Assembly (NCBI GenBank): GCA_958009055.1
Contig: OY253649.1
Coordinates: 62,001-126,000 of the forward strand
Length of the DNA: 64,000 nucleotides
Direction: 5' to 3'
Source of the DNA: Choricystis sp. odSpoLacu1
Taxonomy: Eukaryota; Chlorophyta; Trebouxiophyceae
Both the position numbers and the translations under genes were made by a program. This document shows, piece after piece, positions 50,121 to 60,261 of this stretch (the stretch's first letter is position 1; each line of letters starts with the position of its first letter). The notes under the pieces were generated by a model, which saw nothing but the letters and a program-made list of their open reading frames with translations, made no database searches and was not told the DNA's origin.

Positions 50121-52972
50121 TCACAGCTTGGCAACGGCAGCCACCACGCCCTGGACCTTGGCCGCCGCCGCGATGCGGCCGTCGCTCGCGCCCGGCCGCC
50201 CACCACCGCCGCTCGCGATGCGGCCGTCGCTCGCGCCCGGCCGCCCACCACCGCCGCTCGCGTCGCGTGCCGCCACAAACCAGGCATGCACCGCATCCCG
50301 GGCGGCGCCCAGGGCGGCGGGTGTGGGCGGGGGTGGCACACCACCCCCCTGTTTGCGCTTGGCGTCGCGCAGGCGGGCGGCCGCTGCGCGTGCCACGGCC
50401 GCGGGCGCCCCCCCTCCCGCCGTCAAATAGCCACACCTCGGCCCCGCGCCCCCGTCCTCGGGCTGGGCCACCAGGGACGCCGCCGCAGCGCGCACGGAGG
50501 CGGGGACGGTGGGCGTGGACGCCAGCTCGCCCAACTCCCACAGCGGCGCGCGCGGCGACGCGGCGGCCGCCGCGAGCGCGGCGCCCCAGTCTCCGGCTTT
50601 GGCCCCCGTGGCGGTGACAGCGACGGCGCCAAAGCGGACGCCACCGCCCCCGTCATCGCTGTCGTCCTCCACGCCTGCAGCCGCGCAGGCGGCGTCGTCG
50701 GCGGCGACCGCGCGCGCGCGCCGCGCGCGCCGCGGCGCGCGGCTGCACGCAGAGCGCGCGACCGCCGCACCAGGGTGTTCAGCAGGGCCAGGGCACCCAG
50801 GGCGATGGGTTCATCGATGGCGGGCGTCGCGCCGTTGGACCAGCCGCACAGGAGGGCGGTCCCCGCGAGGCGGCGCGCCATCGCAGACGCGCCTGCCGCG
50901 TCCAGGGTACGGCCTCCTGCATCCGCCAGGAGCGCACCCGCCGCATCCAGCAGCCTCATGCCGGAGGCAGGGCCGCCGACCCCCCTGTCTGCTGCAAAGG
51001 CGACGGGAGCGTCGGCGAGAGCGGAGAAGAGTCCTCCCACGATGCCGCCCCGGTCGACAGAGGCCAGGGCGTCCCCCACGCCCGTCAATGCAGCTGCTGC
51101 GACGCTCAGCGCGGCGGCAGAGAGGGAGGGAGGGGCACGGCGGGAGGCGATCAGGGTGGAGAGGCAGGCGTGCAGGTCGCTCGCGTATTCGACGGAGAGG
51201 CCTGCCACCGAAGCAGCCAACCCCGCCAGCGCGGGCGTCAGCAGGGGCCAGGAGGTGGCGACAGACGCAGACGTGAGTGGGTGGCCGGGGGCGGCTGGCG
51301 CCAACGCCCCGCTCGCCAGCGCGTGCTTCAGCGGGCGAAAGTATGCCTCAAACACAGCGTCCGCCGTCTGCCCCGCCACCAACGCCGCCTCCGCGGCGTC
51401 AGGGTGAGTCGAGGCCGCCGCCCGGGCGGCGGCCACCGGGTCGTGGCGCAGCGCGTTGCGGGCGGCCTTGGCCGCGCGCGCGGTGGCCTTCCGCCCGACG
51501 CGCCGCGGTTGGTGGGTGGAGGGGCGCCCCCCCCCTCCCGCCCCCAGCGTGGGTGGCGTCAGGTCGATGGCCGCCAGCGGGGCCAGCACGGTCGCCCCAC
51601 ACCTGCACTTGCGCGCCTTGATGAGGTCGGCTATGAGTTGCGCGCCGTCCCGTGTGAGGCGCGCGGCCGCGCCGCCGCCGCGCACGCCGCCGGTGGCCCC
51701 ACCACACCGGCTGCCCGCGCCAAACAGGGTGGACATGCCATTGGCAGCCGCGTCCGCCACCCTGCCGTCTGGCGAGGCGAGGCGAGGGACGAGGGCGCGC
51801 ACAATGTCGCCAGCGTGGTTGAAGTGGGGGGCCCGTGCGACGACCTCCCCCAGCGCGCGGACAGCTGCCCGCCCTGCCGCCCGGCGGGCGGCAGCCAGGG
51901 GCGCGTCATTGTCCCGCACAACACCAGCGCCCGCGTCGGCGGTGGCGACGGCGGCGCGCAGGAAGGATCGGTAGGTTTTGAGCAGCGCGACCTCGCGCGC
52001 CCTCAACGCCCTCACCTCTTTCGACAGCGACGCCGCTTCATCGGCTGCCTCGTCACCGTCACCAGGAGCACGCACTCTGTACCCCGGCACCACATCCGCC
52101 AGCACGGCGGCGGAGGAGAGGAGGGCCAAGCGTGCGACGCGGGGGTCGGGGTGTGCGGTGCCTTCGACCAGGGGGCGCAGCGATGGCACCGGGTCGTCGG
52201 GGGAGGCGAGGGCGGCTGCTGCAAGTGTAGCGATGCGGTCTGCGGCGGCGGCCAGGTCGGCCGGGGGCAGGAGGGTGGGGGGTGGGCGACGCTGGGGTTG
52301 GGCCGGGGTGGCCGGGGGTGCGGGGGCAGGGGCGTCGCTGCCGCCTGCTGCCTCTTCCTCGCCAGCAAAGTCGACGTCGTACCCATCGTCCGACACCACG
52401 GGCGACGCGCCTCCCCAGGAGGAGGAGGGGGAAGCGTCGGCGGTGTCATCGCCTCCGCCGTCGTCGACAACAATCACGCCCGGCACTCGTGCCGCCGCCG
52501 CCACGGCGGCCGCGTCGATGTCGTCCCCCGCATCCCACGCCACAATCTCGCCCTTGAGCGTTTTGACGGGCAGGCGGGCGGGTGGTTGTTTCGCGTCGTC
52601 GTCGGCGTCGCACGCCCCGCCCAGCCGCCGCCGGGGCGCTCTCTCGTAGTCGCGCTCGTCATCGTTTTCCGACGAGTCAGACGAGCTTGATGATGTTTGG
52701 TCGGCGGTGGCGCCAGCGCCGGCGCCGCGCGCCGCCCTGCCTCCCCCGGCGGCCGCATGCGGGCCGAGCGTCCCCGGCTTGGGCGCGTCCCCCACGTCCG
52801 CCAGAAAGCTGAGCGCCGCCTTGCCGTGGCTCTGCACAAAGTCAAAGTCGTCGTCGGACAGGGAAGCGTCGGACGAGTCGGTGGGGGGAGGCGGGGGCGG
52901 CTTGGGCGGGCGTTGTTTCGGTTTGGCACTGCCGGCGGCGGCGCCGCGGCGGCGCTTGGCGGCGGGCGGCAT
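50121..52972 (-). CDS. NOC3: Nucleolar complex protein 3 (NOC3), 60S assembly
   Basis: ATG at 52972. The N-terminal third is acidic and low-complexity with nuclear-type Lys/Arg clusters. The NOC3 core follows: LKTYRSFLRAAV, GRAAVRALGEVVARAPHFNH, IVRALVPRLASPDGRVADAA and DGAQLIADLIKARKCR. The CBF/Mak21-like C-terminal part has FEAYFRPLKHAL, LTPALAGLAASVAGLSVEYA and PLWELGELASTPTV. The frame changes near 50675-50748. Either a 74-base intron (GTGCAG to CTGCAG) is removed, giving 925 residues, or a one- or two-base error sits in a GC-dinucleotide run. NOC3 works with NOC2 in pre-60S export and has reported roles in replication initiation. Confidence 0.85.
50171..50260. repeat. 45-bp direct duplication near the NOC3 C-terminus
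   Basis: Two identical 45-base copies (50171-50215 and 50216-50260) encode the 15-residue unit SGGGGRPGASDGRIA twice. In-frame expansion. Confidence 0.92.
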
Positions 52973-53233
52973 TTGGAGTTTGTGTGGGTAAGGACACACG
53001 CCACACACACGGGCCAGACTAGGTGGCAAGGATGCACACGCGGCGCGCGTGGCCGGGGAAAAAGGGGAGAGGAGAGAGTGGAATTGAGAGAAACCGACGC
53101 CGACGGCAGAGCAAACTCGCCCCACCACCTCCCTGCCCGTCGGTCAAAAACCAGAGACACCAAAAGAGAACACACACGGCTTTGTTGCACGAAAATAAGA
53201 AGAAGCTCAGACACCCCCTTCCCCCTCACATCA

Positions 53234-53940
53234 TCAAAACTTGCCCCCCGGCGGTTCGTCGTCATCCACGTCCAGTCCAAACTTGGCGATCGCCACGTCA
53301 AACGGGGGCCCCACCGGCTTGCCGTCCTCCAGCTTGACAAAGCCGTACGATCCCACCATCGATCCAGCGGGTGTGGCCAGCTAGCAGAAACTGGAATAGG
53401 CGTAGCTCTCTCCTGGAGCAAGCACAGGAGTTTCCCCAACGACACCAGGTCCTTTTACCTCGTTGACAATCCCGTTTGCGCCATCCTCGATTTGCCAGTG
53501 GCGGGTCAAAAGCTGGACGGGAGTCGTCGCATCGGCGGCGAGGGAGATGGTGATGCGGTAGCTGAAGGTGTAGAGGCTCGATCCCGGCGAAGACTGTGCC
53601 GCCACGAAGAATGACTTGACGCGCACCGTCACCCCCTGCGTCGTCGCTTGCGACGTCGTTGGAGGGGGCACGTAGGGCGGGGGAGGCGGAGGCGCGAGCG
53701 CTGCGAGTGCGTCGCGCGCGGCAGCCGCGTCGGCCCAGCGTTCGGACGCGATGGCGTCCTCCAGGGCGCGCTGGGCGGTGGTTGTTGGGTCCAGGGCTTC
53801 TAATGATGCCACCTCATCCCGCAGCTGGGCACAGCGGGCGTAGTCTTCGTCTGTGATAGCGGCCGCCAGGGCAGTCCGCGCGTCGGCCAGGCGGGAGGCG
53901 ACGTCGGCGGACGGCGGGGCTTCGCGGGGTGATGCACAAG
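53234..53940 (-). CDS. ApaG/UVR-domain protein gene, interrupted by TAG; 5' end unresolved
   Basis: The frame encodes two UVR-like helical hairpins (SRLADARTALAAAITDEDYA..AQLRDEV and RALEDAIASERWADAAAARD), a Pro linker, then an ApaG domain. ApaG motifs: VRVKSFFVAAQSSPG, YTFSYRITISL, LLTRHWQIEDGANG, EVKGPGVVGETPVLAPGESY, and after the stop LATPAGSMVGSYGFV to a TGA at 53234. An in-frame TAG (53381-53383) falls between SSFC and LATPAGS, inside the domain. The 78 bases 53381-53458 begin GT and end AG, are in frame and AT-richer than neighbours, but removing them would delete the conserved GPGVVGE strand. No ATG lies in this frame upstream to at least 54298. It may be a decaying gene or contain sequence errors. 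Confidence 0.65.
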
Positions 53941-54139
53941 GCCTGTGTGCCAGCCTGTGCGTCAGCCGCGCCGGGCGGGAGGGCGCGTGGAGGCGGACGA
54001 CCGAAAAAACAAGCCGCCCAGTTTTTGGCTTGGAACGCTCGCCTCTCGGTCCAATCCCCCCCACACCTTTCTTTTCTTGTTTGGGTTGACGTGTGGCCCC
54101 GCGCTGCTGGCGCACGAGCCCAGACGCAATGTGTGTGGC

Positions 54140-54176
<37 letters not shown>

Positions 54177-54230
54177 CCACACACACCCACACCCACACCC
54201 ACACTCACACACACACGCACGCCCACACAC
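54140..54230. repeat. (CA)n-rich tract upstream of the cereblon gene
   Basis: About 90 bases of CA/CACC repeats ending at the cereblon ATG; it separates the divergent ApaG and cereblon genes. Confidence 0.93.
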
Positions 54231-54231
54231 A

Positions 54232-55599
54232 ATGGCCGACCGGGCCCCCCGATTTGCCGCGGGCACCACGCCCCCCCCCCGCCCGCCCACCCCACCACCC
54301 TCCCCCTTTGCTGCAGGCGACACCGTGGAACTGGTGGTTTTACCCCTGCCTGGCGTCTCCCCCCTCATCGGGGACCGCATTCCGTTGCTGGCCACGACGG
54401 ATGCTGCCGCTGACCGCCTGCGAGCGGCGGCGGCGGCGGGCGTCGCCGCTGTTTTAGTCGGGCCCGCCCCCGCCACCGACGGCGGCGCCAGCGACGACAC
54501 ACCCGCCGACTGGACGTCCCCTGGGAGGGGGGCGCCCGGCATGTCGCCCCGGGGGCCGGGGCTGCCGGCTCTCGTTGCGTGTGTGGTGATCGAAGAAGTG
54601 TCGTCAACCGTCGCCACCGCCACCGTCGTGGCGCGCGGCGTGGCCACCGCCCCCGTGCGACGGCGGAGGAGGGTGGGCGGTGGCGACGCGATGTCGCCAA
54701 GCGGCGTGCCACCGCCAGCGGTCGTCGTCACAATCCTCCCGACCGGCGACGGCCGCCTGCCGCGCGAGGCCGCGGCCGCGGCCGCCCCGCGCGTCGCGTG
54801 GCGGGCGGCTGATGCAGGGGCAGCGGTCACCGCGCTGGAGACATCGTTGGCCCGCGTGCTGGCAGCGTTGCCGCCGCCGCAGCGCTGGGCGAGCCCCGCC
54901 ACGCGATTGGCGCGTGTCGCGGCCGCGCTCCCCCTGAGCCCCCGCTTTCGGGCCACCCTGCTCGCTGAACGCAGCGTGGCGGCTGCTGCTGCGTCCCTGG
55001 CCGCGGGCGCGGCCGCCCTGGCCGACAGCGCCGCGCGCTGCCGCCGGGGCGGCACCCCGTGGGCGCGCGGCACCGCGCCCGTGCCCGCCACCCCACCATC
55101 CGCGGCCGCCCTGGTCGACAGCGCCGCGCGCTGCCGCCGGGGCGGCACCCCGTGGGCGCGCGGCACCGCGCCCGTGCCCGCCACCCCACCATCCGCGGCC
55201 GCCCTGGTCGACTCGGGCGGCGTGGCTGCGAATCCGTTGGGCCACGCGCACGCTGTGACGCTGGTCCCCGCGTCCTCCATCCTCTCAGCGTCCGCCGTCA
55301 TCGTCGACGGCGCCCCCGTGCCCCACGCCTCCTGGCTGCCGCCGTGGCACTGGTCGGTGGGCTTCTGCGGCGCGTGCGGTGTGCACGCGGGCTGGTTGTT
55401 CACGCCGCCGCCGCCGCCGCCGGGCGCGGGCGGTGAGCCCCCTCCTCCCCCCCCCGTCGGCTTTCTGTCTATGCGCGCTGCGGTTTCCGAGGCGGGCGCG
55501 GAGGAAGGCGTGTTTGCGCTGCGTCGAGCCGCGCTGGCGAGTCCGGACAGCGACGGCGACGCGTCGCAGAGCGACGATGATGATGATGATGATGAGTAG
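54232..55599 (+). CDS. CRBN: Cereblon homologue (LON-like plus CULT domain)
   Basis: Single-exon frame of 455 residues. Cereblon is the substrate receptor of a CUL4-DDB1 ubiquitin ligase in animals and plants. A LON-like domain spans about 35-145 (VELVVLPLPGVSPLIGDRIP, PALVACVVIEEVSST). The C-terminal CULT domain is recognisable by NPLGHAHAVTLV (about 333), SWLPPWHWSVGFCGACG (about 366-382) and HAGWLF, which keeps the three ligand-cage tryptophans. The second zinc pair CGAC is present. The first pair appears as CRRG, losing one cysteine, and lies in a 31-residue segment duplicated in tandem. An acidic Asp run ends the protein. An upstream in-frame ATG at 53929 is unlikely to be used because it precedes the CA tract. 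Confidence 0.8.
   Translation: MADRAPRFAAGTTPPPRPPTPPPSPFAAGDTVELVVLPLPGVSPLIGDRIPLLATTDAAADRLRAAAAAGVAAVLVGPAPATDGGASDDTPADWTSPGRGAPGMSPRGPGLPALVACVVIEEVSSTVATATVVARGVATAPVRRRRRVGGGDAMSPSGVPPPAVVVTILPTGDGRLPREAAAAAAPRVAWRAADAGAAVTALETSLARVLAALPPPQRWASPATRLARVAAALPLSPRFRATLLAERSVAAAAASLAAGAAALADSAARCRRGGTPWARGTAPVPATPPSAAALVDSAARCRRGGTPWARGTAPVPATPPSAAALVDSGGVAANPLGHAHAVTLVPASSILSASAVIVDGAPVPHASWLPPWHWSVGFCGACGVHAGWLFTPPPPPPGAGGEPPPPPPVGFLSMRAAVSEAGAEEGVFALRRAALASPDSDGDASQSDDDDDDDE
55024..55209. repeat. 93-bp direct duplication in the cereblon gene
   Basis: Copies at 55024-55116 and 55117-55209 each encode 31 residues beginning DSAARCRRGGTPWARG. The sequence is identical and in frame, so the duplication is recent or homogenised. 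Confidence 0.93.
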
Positions 55600-55905
55600 T
55601 GTGTTTTTTTTTTGGTTTTGAAGTGTGGTTGGATTGTGTTTTTTTTTTCACTGAAAAGAAGGATGAAAACAGACAGAGGGAGAGAGCTGCACCAGGAAAC
55701 GACGGGGTGGTGGGGGAGGCAGGGCGCGAGGGGAGAAAAAAGGGAGGTCGAATCGTTCCCCACGAAAACTCTCTCCAGCTCGCCGCGCCCCGCCCGTCAA
55801 CACCTCCCATCCCCAGCACAAGCGCTCACGCATAAAAAATAACTGCCTCCCTGGGCGCACACGCGCCAGGCAAACACCCGCACAACGCCCCCCACACACT
55901 CTCTC
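55600..55905. other. Intergenic spacer between convergent cereblon and NDUFA1 genes
   Basis: 306 bases with T-runs just after the cereblon stop and no coding signal; it holds both 3' UTRs. Confidence 0.6.
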
Positions 55906-56100
55906 TCACCGCGCGCCGCCCGCGCTCGCGCTCTCCGCCTTGACCCTCTCATCCCGCGCGGCCGCCGTCCTGTCCCACGCGTCCAGCCCCACCGCCTTGG
56001 GCTTGCCGTGGAACAGCTTGTGCACGCCCGCCTGGATGCCGGCCATGCCGCCGACCATCGCGACGATGAGCGCAAACGGGGGGGCAGACTCCCACGGCAT
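55906..56100 (-). CDS. NDUFA1: NADH dehydrogenase 1 alpha subunit 1 (MWFE), mitochondrial complex I
   Basis: Intronless, 64 residues, the family's usual size. An N-terminal membrane helix (FALIVAMVGGMAGIQAG) is followed by HKLFHGKPKAVGLDAWDRT, matching the HKxxHGxPKxxGxDxWD pattern of plant MWFE. It is a single-span accessory subunit of the complex I membrane arm in the inner mitochondrial membrane. Confidence 0.88.
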   Translation of the reverse strand: MPWESAPPFALIVAMVGGMAGIQAGVHKLFHGKPKAVGLDAWDRTAAARDERVKAESASAGGAR

Positions 56101-56531
56101 GAGATGTGTAGGGTGTGCGTGTGTGGGGTGTGTGGGAGGAAGAGGTGCCCGTGGGCAGGCAGGCGCGCGCGTGGATGTGGGCGACCGCGAACAAAAGAAA
56201 ACGCAGGAGTGGCTGCCGCGTTATTCGCACACCTCACTCCACACGCCGCGCCCCACGGCCGCCTGCCCTCCCGCCCCGCCCCCACACGGGCGACTGGCGC
56301 TGCGAGCGTGTGTCTGGGTGGGGTGGACCACGGGTCAGAGGCCGTGTGAGCGAGCGGGCCGCCCCCTGTGCGCGCCGCCCCTCTCCGCGCCAGAGAGAGC
56401 CTGCGCTGTCGCCGGTCGCGCGCCATCCCCCCCCCCTCCGCGCCCCCCAACCAGGCTCTTCACCCGCGCGCGTCGTGTGTCTGGCCCCAGGCACGCCCCC
56501 GTCGGAGCCCGGGTCAGCCACACTGCACACA
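56101..56531. promoter_or_regulatory. Divergent promoter between NDUFA1 and RING1
   Basis: 431 bases between opposite start codons; GC-rich with GT-rich patches near 56105-56145. No specific motif was recognised. Confidence 0.4.
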
Positions 56532-58191
56532 ATGACGCCGGCAAGCGCCGCGCTCGACGCGCCGCCGCGCGGCGGCGCGCACGCGGTGCGCGGCGCCGAC
56601 CCGCCACCCGCGCCGGGCGCGACCGCGGCCGACTGGGGGGACAGGTGATACAGTGCATCATTATGTGCAGGGGTGTGGTGAGGGAGGGGGCAGCGACGGC
56701 GGCGGGGCGGGCCTCCTGTGGTGGGGGCAGGCAGACCGCGACCACTCACACGCACTCCCTCCTCTCGACCACAGCACCGTCACCCTCAACCTGGACGGCC
56801 TGGAGTCGCTGACACAGTGTGCCGTGTGCCTGGGTGCGTGTGTGTGTGTTTTGGAGGGAGAGCGGAGCCAACTGTTGCTGTTCCACCTCTCACCCCCATC
56901 TGCACCCCCACCCCTCCTCTTCTCCCACAGGCGTCGTGCGCGGCGCCCGCCTCGTGTCCACCTGCATGCACCGCTTCTGCGGTGCCTGCATCGAGCGCTG
57001 GCTGCGGGCGTGCGCCCCCGACAACACGTGCCCTGCCTGCCGTGAATCCATGAAATCGAAGCGGGCGGCGCGCCCTGATGGCCGGTTCGACAGGCTGCTG
57101 ACCGCCATTTATGGAGATGTGGAGAGATTTGAGGATGCGGTGAGTGTGTGTGTGTGTGTGCGGAGAGGGAAAGGATAAACAGGGTGGAGTGGAGGTGACC
57201 GGCGCTCAGCCCGCCCTCTCTCACGCACACCACCCTCACACACACCCAGGCCTCTGTCGCGGCCGACGTGCTGGCCGACGCCAAGCGTGTCGGCGCCGAC
57301 CTGGCCCGCGCCGCGGGCGAGCAGAAGAAGGCGGCAGCGATCGCAGCCCGCTTTCGCGGCGGTGGCGGCGGCGGCGCCGCGCGGTCCCGCCCCGACCGGC
57401 GCCCCCGCTCCCCCTCCCGCTCCCCCACGCCCGCCGACTGGACGCCGCCCTACAGCATGTGGGTGCCGGGGATCACGCTGGACGTGGCCCCGCTGCGCGG
57501 GGGGAGTGGCAGCACCGCACAACAACGCTACCCTCCGCCGCCGCCCCCTGTCTGCCTGCCCGGCGTCCTGCCCGCCCCGCGCGACGCCAAGCGGCCGCGC
57601 TCCGGCAAGGCGGTAAGGAATGTTGGTGGCGTCGTCGTGGAGCCGGCGCCAGCACCTGTCGACCATGCCTCTAAAAAATCGAGGAGCGGCGCGCGGCGGC
57701 CGCGCGGCGGTGGCGGGCTGGAGTCGCCGCCCGCGCCGCCGCTGTCTGCTCCTCTTCCTCCTCCTCCTCCCGCTCAACCACCCACCGCGGCCATGGAATA
57801 TGATCCCGACTACCTGGAATGGGCGGACCCAGCCGCCGACGCGGCGGCGGAGACGGAGGCGGCGGCCGCGGCTGACGCGGCGGCCGCGCGCGAAGCAAAG
57901 GTGAGCGGGGGCGGGGCCACGTTTCTCAAACTGGCCCCCGCGCCCGGGGGTGGCCTGCCCCCCCCGGCCACGCCCTACGTGCTGGCCCCCATATGGGCGT
58001 GCGGCGCGGACGTGGGGGCGTTGGTGGGGGGGCTGGTGCCGGCAGTCGGTGCCGCGACGCCGAAGCTGGCGCTTGGGAACGTGTTGAAACGCGGTGCGAC
58101 CGCCGCCATCGCCCCTGGCGACACGGTGGCCGACCTGGTGGTCAGGTGTGTCAATCCTCTGGAGGACACGGTCGTGCTGTTCAGCGTGTGA
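56532..58191 (+). CDS. RING1: RING1-type Polycomb (PRC1) E3 ubiquitin ligase
   Basis: Exons 56532-56644, 56775-56833, 56931-57139 and 57250-58191 give 440 residues. The RING finger has all eight ligands: Cys53, 56, 69, His71, Cys74, 77, 91, 94. It is preceded by LNLDGLESLTQ and followed by SKRAARPDGRFDRLLTAIYG, the signature that separates RING1/RING2 of PRC1, the H2A ubiquitin ligase, from other RING proteins. A Pro-rich, Arg/Ser-rich linker follows. The last 85 or so residues, ending ADLVVRCVNPLEDTVVLFSV, could be a divergent RAWUL ubiquitin-like domain. A possible donor (GTAAGG, 57612) inside exon 4 was not used because the frame stays open. Confidence 0.82.
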
Positions 58192-58351
58192 GGAGGAAAA
58201 GGTGGGAGGGTGGGGACTGCTTTGTTTGCATTCTGCGTTTTTTTTCTTTTTCTTCCGCCCCGTTGTTAGTTTGAGAGACACTCACACACACACCGCACAC
58301 CACGTGCTCTTCAAAAACGACTCTGCATCTGCAGACCAGCTTTGTGCGCTG

Positions 58352-58356
58352 TTACA
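58352..58356 (-). terminator. TGTAA poly(A) signal of RPL30
   Basis: Minus-strand TGTAA about 50 bases past the eL30 stop codon. Confidence 0.55.
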
Positions 58357-58406
58357 CACACAGCGAAAAGAAAAACAGACATTCAAACAAAACCATCCCA
58401 CTTTTC

Positions 58407-59095
58407 TCAAGCCGTCACGCCCTCCGTCGTCTTCAGGATGTCGGAGTCGCCCGCGTCCGTGATGGCCAGCACGGAGACACGGTGCAGCTTGCCACAGGCG
58501 GTGCCAAGGTCGACGTTGTCTGGTGGAAGGGGAGGGGAGGAAGTGATGTAAGTGTGGGGGCAGGAGACAAAAAAGAGCACGCTCGCCGACCGCCCGTCCC
58601 CACCCTCAAAGCAAATCACTCAACTGCCTTGGTAGTGGTGCACCCCCGCCTTGGACAGCATGGCGTAGTACTCGATCTCAGACTTGCGGATGGAGGGGCA
58701 GTTGTTGGCGATGATCACCAGCTTGCCCTTGCCGCCGCGCAGGCACTTGAGCGTGGTTTTGAGGCCCAGCGTGAACTTGCCCGACTTCATGACGAGCTGG
58801 AGGCGGGAGTTGATGTTCTCCTGGTTCTTTTTCTGTGGTGGTGGTGGTGGGGGTGGGGTGGGTGGAGGGTGAGTGGGGAGGGCCGGTCTGTGTGTGTGTG
58901 TGCGTCCCCTCTCCCCCTGCCAGCTCTTCCCGCATCCGGCCACATCACACGCCCGCACGCAGTCTAGGTGATCACGTGCAGCAGTCTGACCGTGGTGGCG
59001 GTGCCCGCGGCCGGCCGCAGCGCGCGCGTGGGGGCAGCCGCCGTCGCTTCACTCGCTCTCTCTCGCACACGCACCGCTTTCTTGGCGGGCGCCAT
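58407..59095 (-). CDS. RPL30: 60S ribosomal protein L30 (eL30)
   Basis: Exons 59075-59095, 58625-58832 and 58407-58519 give 113 residues. Motifs: [58 protein letters not shown] and [11 protein letters not shown], all matching eL30. The second donor is a weak GTTGAG (58624). It is chosen because it restores the conserved GNN of HHYxGNN, whereas other choices drop a residue. Exon 1 encodes only MAPAKKA. Confidence 0.94.
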
Positions 59096-59484
59096 TGTTG
59101 CTGGTTGTTTTTTTGTTGGTGGGGTGTGAAAGTGGGAAACGACGACCTTCTCAGCCTGGGTGGCGTGTGGGAGGGGGAGAGGTGAGCGAGGGGAGCAGCA
59201 GACGCACCGCCCGCGAGCCTCCTTGCGATTCGCGATCGCCGCTTCCTGCCGCACACCCACTCTCGCCGTCGCCGTCCCGACCGCGCCTCACCCACACGCA
59301 CGCGCAGCGCACCTGGTGGCTCCGGCGTGTCGGTGAAGTTGTTGTAAAGGGTGAAAAGGAGGGGGCAGAGTGAGAGAAGCAGCCGCCGCCAGTCGCAGTG
59401 ACGAAGAAAAAACGGCGTCCACGTTCACTCCCCTTTCCCCTCCCTCATCGCGTTCACGGTCGACACCTTACACCGTCGCCCGTC
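59096..59484. promoter_or_regulatory. eL30/eS25 bidirectional promoter
   Basis: 389 bases between divergent ribosomal protein genes of the large and small subunit. It contains T-rich patches near 59105-59120 on the eL30 side. A shared promoter would help balance the two subunits; this is an inference. Confidence 0.5.
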
Positions 59485-60261
59485 ATGGTGCGTGGCGTGG
59501 GAGTGCCAGCGCTCACACCGCGCGGGCTGGCGCGCGTGGGCTGGCGGCGCAGGGGCGTGTGGGGCGCCCGCACGCACGCCGCCCCGGCGGCCCGGAGATC
59601 GCACCTCTGCCGGCCACCACCGCTCTGACGCCCTCCCCCTCCCTCCTCCCCTCCTCCCACCCAAACACAGGCGCCCAAGATGCAGCAGTCCAAGGAGGCC
59701 AAGGCCCTGGCGGCGGCCAACTCGTCCAAGGGCAAGAAGAAGGTGTGTTGAAAGGGAAGAAGGCGGCGTCCTGGCGTGGTGTGCCTGCGTGCCCGTCCCC
59801 CAGCGTCTGTGCGCGCGTGCCGCGCGGCACAGGGGGCAGCAGGCAATGCCGTGGCCACGCCGCGCTGGGATCGGGGCAGAGCCGGGGAGGCGGGGGGCGC
59901 GGGGGGCACGCGCGAATCTGGGCCCCGACTGGACGAAACCCCACGCGCATACCCCTTGTTGCTCACACGCCCTTCCCCCCCCCCCCACCCCACTCACACC
60001 ACACAACAGAAATGGTCCAAGGGCAAGATGAAGGAGAAGGTCAACAACCTGGTCCTGTTCGACAAGGCGACCCAGGAGAAGCTGGCGGCCGAAGTCCCCA
60101 AATACAAAATGATCACGCCCTCCGTGCTGGCCGACCGGCTGCGCATCAACGGGTCGCTGGCGCGGGCCGCCATCAAGCAGCTGCTGGAGGAGGGGGCGAT
60201 CCGCCCCGTGGTGACGAGCCACCACCAGGCGGTGTACACGCGGTCGACGCGCGGCGAGTGA
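59485..60261 (+). CDS. RPS25: 40S ribosomal protein S25 (eS25)
   Basis: Exons 59485-59487 (the ATG alone), 59671-59742 and 60010-60261 give 108 residues. Sequence features: a Lys-rich N-terminus ([17 protein letters not shown]), [40 protein letters not shown] and VYTRSTRGE, all typical of eS25. The ATG is followed at once by donor GTGCGT; the acceptor at 59670 adds APKMQQSK. No in-frame alternative start fits the conserved MAPK N-terminus. Confidence 0.93.

Noticed and set aside
50171..50260. CRISPR-like or tandem regulatory repeat
   Set aside because: Only two 45-base copies with no spacers, in frame within NOC3; it is a coding duplication.
52697..53614. Plus-strand frame of about 305 codons across the NOC3 5' end
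   Set aside because: Overlaps NOC3 and the ApaG gene on the opposite strand, with no family resemblance.
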